Below are positions 15,571-24,203 of a stretch of DNA of 64,000 nt, in pieces. Position 1 is the stretch's first letter. Each line of letters opens with the position of its first letter. The notes under the pieces are model-generated. The model ran no database searches. It worked only from the letters and a program-made list of their open reading frames with translations, and had not been told where the DNA came from. The position numbers and the translations under genes are program-made. Origin of the DNA: a virus; IMG/VR virus record IMGVR_UViG_3300013005_004049, positions 1-64,000 of that record, one strand, 5' to 3'.

Positions 15571-15594
15571 AAGCCCGCTTCGGCGGGCTTTTTT
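15571..15594 (+). terminator. Rho-independent terminator, UUCG loop
   Basis: AAGCCCGC-TTCG-GCGGGCTT followed by TTTT. It closes the plus-strand cassette and faces the convergent gene ending at 15599, for which it may also work in reverse. Confidence 0.9.
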
Positions 15595-15598
15595 GTGA

Positions 15599-15838
15599 CT
15601 AGTGTATGGTGCCGTCTGTATCAAAGTCCAGCATGTTGATGTCTTTGATTCCTAATACCTTGAGAATCTTCTTTACCACTGGTGGGGGATTGAGATTGAA
15701 TTCGTTGGGCGTGAACATGTGTTTGAGTTCGCCGTCGGGCCCAATAATAAACCCGTAGTCGTTTTCGTCAGCAAGGTCTTCCAGTGCCTCAAGTTCTTCT
15801 ACTTCTACTTCTTGGTCTTTTTGAATTTTGTTGGTCAT
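15599..15838 (-). CDS. Hypothetical acidic protein, 79 aa
   Basis: An acidic helical start (DQEVEVEELEALEDLADEN) is followed by GFIIGPDGELKHMFTPNEF and VVKKILKVLGI. It overlaps the metallopeptidase-like gene by 50 nt, and a TAAATA core lies 27 nt before its ATG inside that gene. Not recognised. Confidence 0.55.
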   Translation of the reverse strand: MTNKIQKDQEVEVEELEALEDLADENDYGFIIGPDGELKHMFTPNEFNLNPPPVVKKILKVLGIKDINMLDFDTDGTIH

Positions 15839-16460
15839 GGTAGTCAGCCTCCAGCCGACACAAGTATTTACTAATCTGCTGCCTTAATTTTAACACAACA
15901 GATTGATCTGTGTCAAAAGCACTAGAGTACACACGCCACATCACTATGTTTTCAAGCTCAGGAGAATCAATGCTAAAGGTGCCATGCATGGCACTTAGTT
16001 CAGCAGCAATACTAAATCCATATGCTTCTATTTCTTCCCTAGTGCCTAGATATTCTTGCTCTTCTTTTTTGTGCGAACAATGTTCATGACTCGCATATTC
16101 ACGAATAGCACGATATTTTCTGCGCTTGGCCTGTTCTCGATGAACAAACTCATGACCCACACACTCAGCAACATCAAAACAAAGCCTACGCCACTGAGTC
16201 TGATCCAACACCAAGTGCTGTTGGTCTGGGTGATACAGTAGGTTCACCTCCACGCAAAGACCACGAGCTTGATCCTCATCTGGGTCGTAATTGCCACTCA
16301 CGCACACTTGTCCTGTTTCCACAAAACCGTGTCGTTGTGTGGTAACTTTTACCAATGGATTTTTTATCGACTGTCTAAAAACTGCTGTGAGTTGGCCAGG
16401 TGTGATTGACCCTTGATGTCTGGGTACTCTAGCTAGAGCATACATCAAGGGTACAAACAT
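15789..16460 (-). CDS. HExxH zinc-metallopeptidase-like protein
   Basis: The 223-residue protein contains HEFVH in DVAECVGHEFVHREQ, the zincin active-site motif, followed downstream by acidic helices (EEIEAYGFSIAAEL) that could supply the third ligand. The C-terminus is very basic (NSKRPRSRSRRT). No signal peptide is seen, so it would act in the cytoplasm or be carried in the virion. It follows the endolysin and putative holin with 1-nt spacing, so it belongs to that operon; a role in lysis or in processing phage proteins is conjecture. Confidence 0.6.
   Translation of the reverse strand: MFVPLMYALARVPRHQGSITPGQLTAVFRQSIKNPLVKVTTQRHGFVETGQVCVSGNYDPDEDQARGLCVEVNLLYHPDQQHLVLDQTQWRRLCFDVAECVGHEFVHREQAKRRKYRAIREYASHEHCSHKKEEQEYLGTREEIEAYGFSIAAELSAMHGTFSIDSPELENIVMWRVYSSAFDTDQSVVLKLRQQISKYLCRLEADYHDQQNSKRPRSRSRRT
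15865..15870 (-). promoter_or_regulatory. Possible internal late promoter core TAAATA
   Basis: AGTAAATACTTG inside the metallopeptidase-like gene lies 27 nt upstream of the small gene starting at 15838. It is coding sequence as well, so chance cannot be excluded. Confidence 0.35.
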
Positions 16461-16461
16461 A

Positions 16462-16803
16462 TTATTTGAAGATCATTAACGCCATGAGCACTGCTTGAAT
16501 TGCAAACCCTAAACCAATGGTAATAATGTTCAGGCCATCTTTGAGAATGGTGGCTCTAGCAAACAGCAACAGCAAACCACCCCACATGAACAACACCATG
16601 TCCACGGGTGGCATGCGATCGCTCAGGCCTGCGGCTGTGGCAATCAAGGTGGGAATAGTTGCTAGGTGGATCAGTATGGCTGCAAACCAACCCAGTGTGT
16701 CTGCGCTTAATCGAGCAAAGTTTTCGCTGAACCAGCGTTGGATCCAGCTACGGAATCCGTCGTAGTCAATGTGACCTTGTTCATCTTTGATTTTGAAGTT
16801 CAT
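16462..16803 (-). CDS. Three-TM membrane protein, holin candidate
   Basis: The 113-residue protein starts at 16803 behind GAGGAC. A polar N-terminus (about 35 residues) is followed by three hydrophobic segments near 38-58, 68-87 and 90-111. Small size, membrane character and position right after the SleB-type endolysin fit a holin, but no holin family signature is recognised, so this is a call from context. Confidence 0.5.
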   Translation of the reverse strand: MNFKIKDEQGHIDYDGFRSWIQRWFSENFARLSADTLGWFAAILIHLATIPTLIATAAGLSDRMPPVDMVLFMWGGLLLLFARATILKDGLNIITIGLGFAIQAVLMALMIFK

Positions 16804-16819
16804 TTTTGTCCTCGGTTGA

Positions 16820-17407
16820 TTATCTTGCTTTGTTATCTGAATAAAAGATGTGACGTCCAATGGTGGCTATCTTTTCTTTACCCCATCTTGGACTCACATA
16901 GTCTGCATGATAGTACACAGCATCCTTGAGTCCGTCCAAACGGAATCCTTCCAACAGTACCTTTTTGGCCACTGCCATGCTTTCCTGATACGCGGCAGGA
17001 TTCACTGGTTTGCGAACTCCTGCGTTTTCACAGTACCAGCTGAACTGACAAATTACTTTGTCATAGATCACACTTTTCTGGAAAATTACTCCGCAAACAT
17101 CATCTGGCCATTTACCAGACTCCATGCGGTTGAGCGTGACCTGAGCCACTGCTACTTTACCTTCGAAGGGCTCATACCCTGCTTCGTAGTAAATGTTTTG
17201 TGCCAAGCATTTGAGTTCACGTTCGCGATCAGCAACTGTTACAAAAGTTGTTGGGTTGCTTGCAATCTGAGCTCGCAGATAATCCATCTTGGCCACGGTG
17301 ACTTTGGAAGCTACCATAAATGCAAGCACAAGGCCTGTCACTATAAATGCAAAACGGATCAATGCTCCTGTAAACACTCGAGGTGTTCCTTGGGCGAGAT
17401 TTTTCAT
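16820..17407 (-). CDS. SleB-type cell-wall hydrolase (endolysin)
   Basis: The 195-residue protein has a single N-terminal hydrophobic segment (about 12-34) and a hydrolase domain: CLAQNIYYEAGYEPFEGKVA, VAQVTLNRM, WPDDVCGVIFQ and ICQFSWYC, the SleB/CwlJ (Hydrolase_2) signature with the likely catalytic Glu75. These enzymes cleave peptidoglycan glycan strands. The uncleaved-looking anchor suggests a signal-arrest-release or membrane-tethered endolysin. Its own sigma70-type promoter and structured leader precede it, and a holin candidate follows. Confidence 0.8.
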   Translation of the reverse strand: MKNLAQGTPRVFTGALIRFAFIVTGLVLAFMVASKVTVAKMDYLRAQIASNPTTFVTVADRERELKCLAQNIYYEAGYEPFEGKVAVAQVTLNRMESGKWPDDVCGVIFQKSVIYDKVICQFSWYCENAGVRKPVNPAAYQESMAVAKKVLLEGFRLDGLKDAVYYHADYVSPRWGKEKIATIGRHIFYSDNKAR

Positions 17408-17426
17408 ATATTTCTCCTTTCAATTC

Positions 17427-17444
17427 ACGGATTGATAAATCCGT
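17427..17444 (-). other. Leader hairpin of the endolysin mRNA
   Basis: A perfect 7-bp stem ACGGATT/AATCCGT with a 4-nt loop lies between the promoter and the AAAGGAG ribosome site (about 17414-17420). It could tune translation of the endolysin or protect the mRNA end. Confidence 0.45.
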
Positions 17445-17474
17445 AGTTCTATTTACGGACTCAATTGTAGACTA

Positions 17475-17503
17475 ATAATACACTATAAATCGGAAAGTGT
17501 CAA
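17475..17503 (-). promoter_or_regulatory. Sigma70-type promoter of the endolysin operon
   Basis: Minus strand TTGACA (17498-17503), 17 nt, TATTAT (17475-17480). It gives a leader of roughly 60 nt before the ATG at 17407. Confidence 0.65.
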
Positions 17504-17543
17504 GGCTAACTACAAAGATCGAAAATAAACTACGCTGTTAACA

Positions 17544-17574
17544 CCGTTCTAATGGGTTTTTATACCATTAACGG
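17544..17574 (-). other. Hairpin after the 699-aa gene
   Basis: Imperfect stem made of CCGT...TAATGG (17544-17555) and CCATTAACGG (17565-17574) right after the stop at 17576. There is no clear T-tract, so it is only a possible terminator or RNA 3'-end stabiliser. Confidence 0.35.
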
Positions 17575-17575
17575 C

Positions 17576-19675
17576 TTATACAACTGTGCGTCTTGAGCGA
17601 CTTGCTTCATAGTATCCGGCCTGCAATTCAAAAAAGTGGCGCTGATATCCATAGTATGCATTGATAAAAATTAGATCCCTCGTTTGTTCTTCCGTGAGTC
17701 TATTGTTTACTGCATAGTTAGTGATTATGGTTTGTTGCTCAGTAGTGAGCCCAAAACCAAATTTTGCGCGGCGTTTTGCCGCTTCGTCTTCAATGTCAAC
17801 CTTGGGCATTTTAATTCCCAAAGTTTGAAGTGTTTGAGTGTTTCTTGCTTCTGCTTGCATGGCCAAAATAGCTTGCCCTCCTCGAGTGTTTGGATTGGCC
17901 ATAGTAGCAATAAGATTGTTAAATCCTGTGGCATCTGCCACAGCTTCAATGATATTGGTCACTAGTGATATCACAGCCTTTACACCGTTAGTGAAACTCC
18001 AAAAGCCTTCTTTGTTATCCTTTAAGGCCGTGAGCAATCCTGTGTTCATTCCAGCAGCGGCCGAAGATCCGCCGTCTGCTCCATTTGTTGCCGCAGTGCC
18101 AGCAATGGCTGTACCAATTGCCGTCGCAACTTGAGCAATGGTTTGAATAATAGAATAAACTGCGTAGCCCATGGCCACTGCGTTGGTAATTTCACTTACC
18201 AATTGCAGAGCACTTTCTAAAATGCCTTCTTCTGCATCTGCGCTGGCCTGTTGCACCACAGGGTCTGGTGAATTTTTCACTGCTTCCAGTGCAGCAATTA
18301 AATTTGCTTCCGCAATGGCGTTCAATGGGTCACCTGGATCATCATGCAGTTCGTAAAACTCCAATGCTACCAATAGAGCTTGCCCTTCAGCGGTGCTTTC
18401 GAGTCTGTCATTGGCTTCGCTAATTTTCTGATAAGCTTCGGTATGTGCAGCACCGCCGGCCGTGCCAATCAAATCAGTAAGAGTGGCTTCGCCAAACAAT
18501 CCACTGCCAGAGCTTAGATATGGTTTAAGAGCTGCCATATCACTTTCAAAGCTGGGGTTGTTGATTAATCCAATATCAGGTAAATCCAGTTGATCTAGAG
18601 TTTCAGCAATCAACTCCCAGGTCACGCGATTGGTGATTCCAAGGCTGGCAATTTGTCGACCAAAGTTTTCTAAATCACCGTAGGGTATGTTATCTAGTGC
18701 GCTCTGTGTCATCAATACATCTGGCCTACACAGATCAGCTGCGGTTTGACAGTTGCCAGGCTGCGCCAGTATTACACCCGTGCGTTCAATAATTACTTTT
18801 AACTCGTTGCCGGTAATGAGCTTGAGTGCTTCTTTTATGGCCACTGGACTGCTGTTGAACACTTCCTCATCGTTGTCAATGAATATGAACTCTTTTAACA
18901 AAGCTTCTCGCAAGCCTACATCTTCTGCAATACCCTGTTCACGCAAACTGTATATCAGTCCGCTTGGAGTTCCAATCCATTCTGGCAAATTTGGATCCCA
19001 GAGTGTGCCAAGATTTCTCATGGCTGCGGTAACTGTGCGCAACCCTGCGCGAATTTGTGCACCGCTGATGGAAATGCCAGATGCTGTGAGTCGTCTGCCC
19101 GCAATAGTATTGCCAGCAGCTGGGCCAAGTTGTGCAGTTACTCCGCCTGTGATCAAATCTGTAAATGTTTGGCAAGCTGTGAGCAATTGACTCACACTGC
19201 GCAGTGCACCAAACACCTCGGCTATGCCGCTACTGGTAAAACTGGCCTGTTCATAACTTCGTGCTCTCAGAGCTTGCTCAAGAAATCGTATGGGACTTTG
19301 CACCAAATCATTGGCTCTCTGTACTGCACTGCCCACAATGTCACTGGGATTTATGCCGGCTGCTTGAGCTGCTGACGAAATCACACCTAGCCCCACTGTG
19401 AGAGCAAACCCGCCTGCATTGTTTTTAATAGCGTTGGTTAGAACAACACTGGTGCTGGCTGCATTAACTATAGCTGTGAGTTTGCCACACACTCTGGTTA
19501 CACTTTGCAAACCACTGGCAACTGAACTGAAATCAGTTGGAGGGATAATTGCCAGTGGGTCAGTCAACAAAGCCAATAAACCCGTTGGCATCATGGGTGT
19601 GATATCGGGTCTATCTTTTCCTTCGGGATAAGGGGCCTTGCCCCGCGGTTGTTTACCAAAAGCTAAAAAACTCAT
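17576..19675 (-). CDS. Large probable virion protein, 699 aa
   Basis: The sequence begins MSFLAFGKQPRGKAPYPEG and is rich in Ala/Leu helices with several long hydrophobic stretches, e.g. AMGYAVYSIIQTIAQVATAI near 515-535. It has no signal peptide and no enzymatic motif that I recognise. Length, composition and position near other structural genes suggest a tail- or baseplate-associated protein; this is inference. A GATAAGTA element and AGGAC precede the start. Confidence 0.55.
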   Translation of the reverse strand: MSFLAFGKQPRGKAPYPEGKDRPDITPMMPTGLLALLTDPLAIIPPTDFSSVASGLQSVTRVCGKLTAIVNAASTSVVLTNAIKNNAGGFALTVGLGVISSAAQAAGINPSDIVGSAVQRANDLVQSPIRFLEQALRARSYEQASFTSSGIAEVFGALRSVSQLLTACQTFTDLITGGVTAQLGPAAGNTIAGRRLTASGISISGAQIRAGLRTVTAAMRNLGTLWDPNLPEWIGTPSGLIYSLREQGIAEDVGLREALLKEFIFIDNDEEVFNSSPVAIKEALKLITGNELKVIIERTGVILAQPGNCQTAADLCRPDVLMTQSALDNIPYGDLENFGRQIASLGITNRVTWELIAETLDQLDLPDIGLINNPSFESDMAALKPYLSSGSGLFGEATLTDLIGTAGGAAHTEAYQKISEANDRLESTAEGQALLVALEFYELHDDPGDPLNAIAEANLIAALEAVKNSPDPVVQQASADAEEGILESALQLVSEITNAVAMGYAVYSIIQTIAQVATAIGTAIAGTAATNGADGGSSAAAGMNTGLLTALKDNKEGFWSFTNGVKAVISLVTNIIEAVADATGFNNLIATMANPNTRGGQAILAMQAEARNTQTLQTLGIKMPKVDIEDEAAKRRAKFGFGLTTEQQTIITNYAVNNRLTEEQTRDLIFINAYYGYQRHFFELQAGYYEASRSRRTVV

Positions 19676-19722
19676 TGCTGTGTCCTATGTAACTATACTT
19701 ATCTGCCTGAACTCAGGTCAGA

Positions 19723-20043
19723 TTAAAGCCCGGTTACAATGCTGCCAGCAGTAACAGTTTTGATACCTGTGGTAACCTCTATGTAATGGTCGCGTATTTC
19801 TTTGGCTGTGCTGGAGTGCAGTAGCACATGGCTTTTACTAACAGTTACTTTGAAATCCGGCTGTGAAGTAAACAGGCTTGAAATTAGCATGATACCTTTT
19901 TGACTAGGAACCACAGTGCATGGGCGTTCTAGTCTATATTCTGCGCTGCCATCTTCAATTACTTTGGCCACAATTTCGTCGCCATTGATTAATTTCAACG
20001 AAGCAATATCACCTTCACTGTACTTGTTGTTTTCGATTAACAT
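19723..20043 (-). CDS. Small beta-rich protein, possibly Sm-like
   Basis: The 106-residue protein starts at 20043 behind AAGGAT. The segment DIASLKLINGDEIVAKVIED followed by PCTVVPSQKGIMLI resembles an Sm/LSm barrel, often found in T4-like phages downstream of nucleotide genes. The call is from pattern only; it could bind RNA. It sits 2 nt after the glutaredoxin stop. Confidence 0.5.
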   Translation of the reverse strand: MLIENNKYSEGDIASLKLINGDEIVAKVIEDGSAEYRLERPCTVVPSQKGIMLISSLFTSQPDFKVTVSKSHVLLHSSTAKEIRDHYIEVTTGIKTVTAGSIVTGL

Positions 20044-20045
20044 TT

Positions 20046-20291
20046 TTATCCTTTGAGAGCTGCAAACCAAGAGTCGTCTTGACGACTCAATCCTTGATAA
20101 CCACCTTCAATCAAGAGTTTACCGTCTTGATATATTTGTGGCACTGTTCTGTGTCCTTCGCCAACAATAAACTGTTTGGCTGTGTCATCTTCGTCTATTT
20201 TTACTTCTTGATAATCAAGTCCTTTTAACTTTAGCAAGTTTTTGGCCTGCACACAAAAAGGACAATTGTTTTTTGAATACACTGTGATCAT
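20046..20291 (-). CDS. grx: Glutaredoxin
   Basis: The 81-residue protein starts at 20291, two bases before the nrdB stop. It has the redox motif CPFC, TVPQIY with the cis-Pro, and the C-terminal GGYQGL glutathione-site pattern. It would reduce the phage ribonucleotide reductase, as T4 NrdC does for NrdAB. Co-transcribed with nrdB and nrdA. Confidence 0.9.
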   Translation of the reverse strand: MITVYSKNNCPFCVQAKNLLKLKGLDYQEVKIDEDDTAKQFIVGEGHRTVPQIYQDGKLLIEGGYQGLSRQDDSWFAALKG

Positions 20292-20292
20292 T

Positions 20293-21417
20293 TTATAAGC
20301 TGAATCCTTTGAATGTATCGTTAGTGACATCTTGTTTTGTGCCACCAATCACATAAGTAGTTATCTCTGTTTCCTGGGGGGCAACTTGAACTTCTGCTCC
20401 AGCAATCCATTTTTGTGTCCACGGCAGTGGATTACTGCCAGTCTTGATATGGCACTTGAGACCCACGCTGTTCATGCGCTTGCAGGTCAGCCAATCAATA
20501 TAATCGCAGAGTAGTTGCTCATTGAGACCAATCATGCTGCCATCTTTGAACAAATACTTTGCCCAGTCTTTTTCTTGAGCAGCGGCTTGCAAAAACATGT
20601 CTTCGCATTCCTGCAAAGTTTCTTCCTTGATCTTGGCAAAGTCATGATCATCCTGCGGTAGTATTTTCAACAGAGTTTGTGTTGCACCCAGATGCACATT
20701 CTCATCGCGACAGATGAGTTTGATAATCTTGGCATTGCCTTCCATCTTCTTGAGTTCTGCAAATGCCCAGGAGCAGGCAAAACTCACATAAAATCTTATG
20801 CCTTCTAAGGCGTTTACAGAATTTATTGCCAACCATAACTTTTTCTTAAGATCATAAAGATCAATCTTGATTTCTTTACCGTTCACAGTATGAGTACCGG
20901 CTCCCAGTAGGTTGTAGTAGCTGCCGTACTCTATCACATCATCATAGTATTTGCTGATGTCTTTGGCACAATCCATGATAGGTTGTATTTCCATGAGCTC
21001 ATCAAAAATAATACTTGGGTCGCTGTAGACATTTCGTATGATGTGAGTATAACTGCGACTATGTACTGTTTCGTTAAAGGTCCAAGTGGCAATCCAAGTT
21101 TCTAATTCTGGTAAGCTGCACAACGGTCCAAATGCTGCACTGGGCGCACGACCTTGCACACTGTCTAGCAGAATCTGTCGTTTGAGATTGCTGGTAAAAA
21201 TATGTTGTTCAAATGGAGTTAGTTCTTTGAAATCCTTGCTGTCATGTCCCACATCAATTTCTTCAGGGCGCCAAAAAAAGCCAAGTTGTTTATCTGTTAG
21301 TTTATCAAATTGTCTATACTTGAGAGTATCAAATCGTTGGATGGTAACACCACCGTTGGGATCTAAAAAAGCCAAACTGTCCACATGGGACTTCTTATTA
21401 ATATTAAAAATTGACAC
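20293..21417 (-). CDS. nrdB: Ribonucleotide reductase small subunit (class Ia)
   Basis: The 374-residue protein (E. coli 376) starts with GTG at 21417 behind AAGGA. Diiron and radical residues are visible: WTFNETVHSRSYTHI carries Glu and His ligands and the radical Tyr; CRDENVHLG carries later ligands. It generates the tyrosyl radical used by NrdA to make dNTPs for phage DNA. Transcribed after nrdA (gap 10 nt). Confidence 0.95.
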   Translation of the reverse strand: MSIFNINKKSHVDSLAFLDPNGGVTIQRFDTLKYRQFDKLTDKQLGFFWRPEEIDVGHDSKDFKELTPFEQHIFTSNLKRQILLDSVQGRAPSAAFGPLCSLPELETWIATWTFNETVHSRSYTHIIRNVYSDPSIIFDELMEIQPIMDCAKDISKYYDDVIEYGSYYNLLGAGTHTVNGKEIKIDLYDLKKKLWLAINSVNALEGIRFYVSFACSWAFAELKKMEGNAKIIKLICRDENVHLGATQTLLKILPQDDHDFAKIKEETLQECEDMFLQAAAQEKDWAKYLFKDGSMIGLNEQLLCDYIDWLTCKRMNSVGLKCHIKTGSNPLPWTQKWIAGAEVQVAPQETEITTYVIGGTKQDVTNDTFKGFSL

Positions 21418-21427
21418 GGTGTTTTCC

Positions 21428-23728
21428 TTAAATTACACAGCTTTCGCAGTCTTCTTGTTCAATGGGAGCTAGTTGTTCTTCTTTTGCTGAAAGTTTATCT
21501 ACATCAATTTCGCCTTGGCCATCGTAGGTATTAAAATAGTATAGTTGTTTACCGCCGTACTTGTAAAACTGTACCACATGGCGCAGCATGTCGCTCATGG
21601 GAATTTTTTCATCATCGTAGAATTGTGGATTGTAACTGGTGTTGACACTGATGCCTTGATCAATGTATTTTTGTAACACTGCGCAAATGTTCATGTAACC
21701 TTCGGGGCTACGCTGATTCCACAGCAGTTCGTACTTGTTTTTTAATCTACGGTACTCTGGCACCACTTGTTTGAGAACGCCATCTTTGCTTTGTTTCACG
21801 CTAACATAACTGCGTGGCGGCTCAATGCCATTTGTGGCATTGCTGATTTGTGCGCTGGTTTCGGCTGGCATCAATGCCATTAGTGTGGCATTACGAATAC
21901 CAGTGGCAAGAATCTGCTCTCGCAGACTCTGCCACGGCATGCGCTCTTGGTGTGCTACCAGTTCATCTACTTCTTTCTTGCGTGTGTCAATTGGCAACAC
22001 ACCGTCAGCATATTTTAGATCTTGCCAACGAGTGCATGGACCTTGTTCGGCTGCTAGATCAGCTGATGCCTTGATTAAATAATAACTCCATGCTTCTGCA
22101 TATTCATCCACCAGAGGTAGTGCCTGGGGGTTTGAATAGCTGGAGTCATTCTTGGCCAGCCAATAGGCAAAGTTAATAATACCAATGCCTAGCGGACGAA
22201 ATTCTTGGGTTGCCAGTTCTGCTGCTAGTACAGGATACTGCTGATAACTTAACAATGCATCTAAACCACGAACTGCTAACCGACACATCTTTTCGAAGTC
22301 ATGTGGGCTTTTTACATTGCCCCAATTGATCGCTGATAGAGTACATAAAGCGATCCTACCATCTTCATCGTTGACATCGTTCAACGGTACAGTTGGCAAA
22401 TCGATTTCACAACAAAGGTTACTCATCTTGATAGGAGCACGGTCTGGCTTGAATGGACTATGCGTGTTAGCATGATCCACATTTTGTAGATACACACGAC
22501 CAGTGTCCTTGCGTTCCTGCATGAATTTACTAAACAACTCCGCTGCTTTGATTTTTTTCTTTCTAATCTTAGTATTGCGTTCAGCGGTTTCGTACAGTTC
22601 TTTGAAATGATCAGCATCCGTAAAAAATGCATCGTACATCTCTGGAACATCTTTTGGCGAAAACAATGTGATGTCTCCGCCTTGCAACAATCGCTCATAC
22701 ATCACACGATTGAACTGCACTCCGTAATCCATATGGCGCACACGATTGTCTTCGGTGCCTTTGTTGTTTTTCAGCACCAGCATGTCTTCAATTTCTAAAT
22801 GCCATATGGGATAATACAAGGTGGCTGCGCCATTGCGCACGCCGCCCTGACTGCAACTGCGAGTGGCTGCCTGGAACAATTTGAAGAAAGGAATCACACC
22901 AGTGTGATATGCATCTCCATTACGAATAGGGCTTCCCAGCGCACGAATACGACCTGCACCAATTCCAATGCCGGCTTTTTGGCTCACATACTTTACCACG
23001 GCGCTGGTTGTGGCATTGATGCTGTCTAGGCTATCGCCTGACTCAATGAGCACACAACTGGAAAACTGTTTCTGCGGGGTGCGTACACCTGCCATCACAG
23101 GCGTAGGCAAACTGATGTCATGATTGGAAATAGCATCGTAATAATCTCTAACCCAGCGCAGTCGTGTTTCTCGAGAATATGTTTGAAACAGTGTGGCAGC
23201 AATCAGCAGATATGCCACCTGCGGTGTTTCAAAAATTTCCTTGGTCACACGATTCTGTACTAGATATTTGCCACGCCATTGTTCCATGGCAGCATAGGTA
23301 AAGTTTTCATCGCGCTTGTGATCCATGTAGCTGTTCAAAGTGTTCCACTCGTCTGCGGAATAAGCGGCGAGAAGACCTTTATCATAAAATCCCGCCTCCA
23401 CATTTTTCTTCACCAAATCCAGCAGGGGCCATGGTTCATAGTCTCCGTAGACTTGTTTACGCAAATGGTACACTATCAGCCTGCCAGCCACATATTGATA
23501 GTTTGGTGTGTCTTCAGTGATAAGATCAGCTGCTGCTTTGATAAGCGTTTCTTGAATCTCTGATGTTTTAATTCCGTTGAAAAACTGAATATGACTCTTA
23601 ATTTCTACTTCACTGGCACTAACACCTGTTATGCCTTCTGTGGCCCAGAAAACCACCTGGTGTAGTTTTTCTAGATCCAATGGCATCTTGGCGCCGTTTC
23701 TTTTTGTAACTTGTATTTGTTGACTCAT
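21428..23728 (-). CDS. nrdA: Ribonucleotide reductase large subunit (class Ia)
   Basis: The 766-residue protein starts at 23728 (MSQQ), where AGAGGAA precedes; an upstream ATG at 23746 overlaps the neighbour. An N-terminal ATP-cone (VTKRNGAKMPLDLEKL) is present, so it should have dATP feedback. Active-site motifs are SSCVLIESG (first Cys), NLCCEI (Asn, Cys, Glu), ALCTLSAINWG (second Cys), LYYFNT (radical-relay Tyr pair) and the C-terminal CESCVI redox pair. It reduces ribonucleoside diphosphates, with NrdB and the adjacent glutaredoxin. Confidence 0.96.
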   Translation of the reverse strand: MSQQIQVTKRNGAKMPLDLEKLHQVVFWATEGITGVSASEVEIKSHIQFFNGIKTSEIQETLIKAAADLITEDTPNYQYVAGRLIVYHLRKQVYGDYEPWPLLDLVKKNVEAGFYDKGLLAAYSADEWNTLNSYMDHKRDENFTYAAMEQWRGKYLVQNRVTKEIFETPQVAYLLIAATLFQTYSRETRLRWVRDYYDAISNHDISLPTPVMAGVRTPQKQFSSCVLIESGDSLDSINATTSAVVKYVSQKAGIGIGAGRIRALGSPIRNGDAYHTGVIPFFKLFQAATRSCSQGGVRNGAATLYYPIWHLEIEDMLVLKNNKGTEDNRVRHMDYGVQFNRVMYERLLQGGDITLFSPKDVPEMYDAFFTDADHFKELYETAERNTKIRKKKIKAAELFSKFMQERKDTGRVYLQNVDHANTHSPFKPDRAPIKMSNLCCEIDLPTVPLNDVNDEDGRIALCTLSAINWGNVKSPHDFEKMCRLAVRGLDALLSYQQYPVLAAELATQEFRPLGIGIINFAYWLAKNDSSYSNPQALPLVDEYAEAWSYYLIKASADLAAEQGPCTRWQDLKYADGVLPIDTRKKEVDELVAHQERMPWQSLREQILATGIRNATLMALMPAETSAQISNATNGIEPPRSYVSVKQSKDGVLKQVVPEYRRLKNKYELLWNQRSPEGYMNICAVLQKYIDQGISVNTSYNPQFYDDEKIPMSDMLRHVVQFYKYGGKQLYYFNTYDGQGEIDVDKLSAKEEQLAPIEQEDCESCVI

Positions 23729-23742
23729 TGATTCCTCTGACT

Positions 23743-24189
23743 TCAATAACGATCCAGCCCTAAATCAGCACTGGAATATTTGATAATTTGTACTAAGCTC
23801 TCTGGTATTGATTTTTTATTTACAACCTCGCTGGATTCTAAATTAAGAACATATTTCCCATTGTTAATCCAAACTAAATTAAACTGGTGAAGTGTTCCGT
23901 GCTGACGATACACACGCACTTCTAAATCACAATTTTTATGATCACTTAGATGTAGAGTGTACACTATTGCTAGAGCTTTTGCAAGATCGCAGTAGTAATT
24001 CTCGGCAATTAAAGTCCACGGATCTGGCCAAGTATCTGGCCTGTCGTACTCAAGGTAAAAAGGAGTAAAGGGTGCTCTACTCCAGAATCTGGCCACATGT
24101 TCCAGCGCAGATTCAATGGACATTGAATCTATTTCTTTACGAAATCTTTTCCAATAGTCCAACCGTTCAGCTGGAGATAGTTTCCACAT
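23743..24189 (-). CDS. Hypothetical protein, 148 aa
   Basis: An aromatic-rich protein (PAERLDYWKRFRKEID, PDTWPDPWTLIAENYYCDLAKALAI, VYRQHGTLHQFNLVWINN). It lies between the tail spike and nrdA. The Trp/Tyr-rich helix and the beta hairpins do not match a family I can name; similar proteins recur in T4-like phages. Confidence 0.6.
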   Translation of the reverse strand: MWKLSPAERLDYWKRFRKEIDSMSIESALEHVARFWSRAPFTPFYLEYDRPDTWPDPWTLIAENYYCDLAKALAIVYTLHLSDHKNCDLEVRVYRQHGTLHQFNLVWINNGKYVLNLESSEVVNKKSIPESLVQIIKYSSADLGLDRY

Positions 24190-24203
24190 GAACTTACTTA
24201 TGT

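Noticed and set aside
15571-15594. CRISPR-like palindrome
   Set aside because: Single copy, stem-loop plus T-run; it is a terminator. No repeat-spacer array was seen anywhere.
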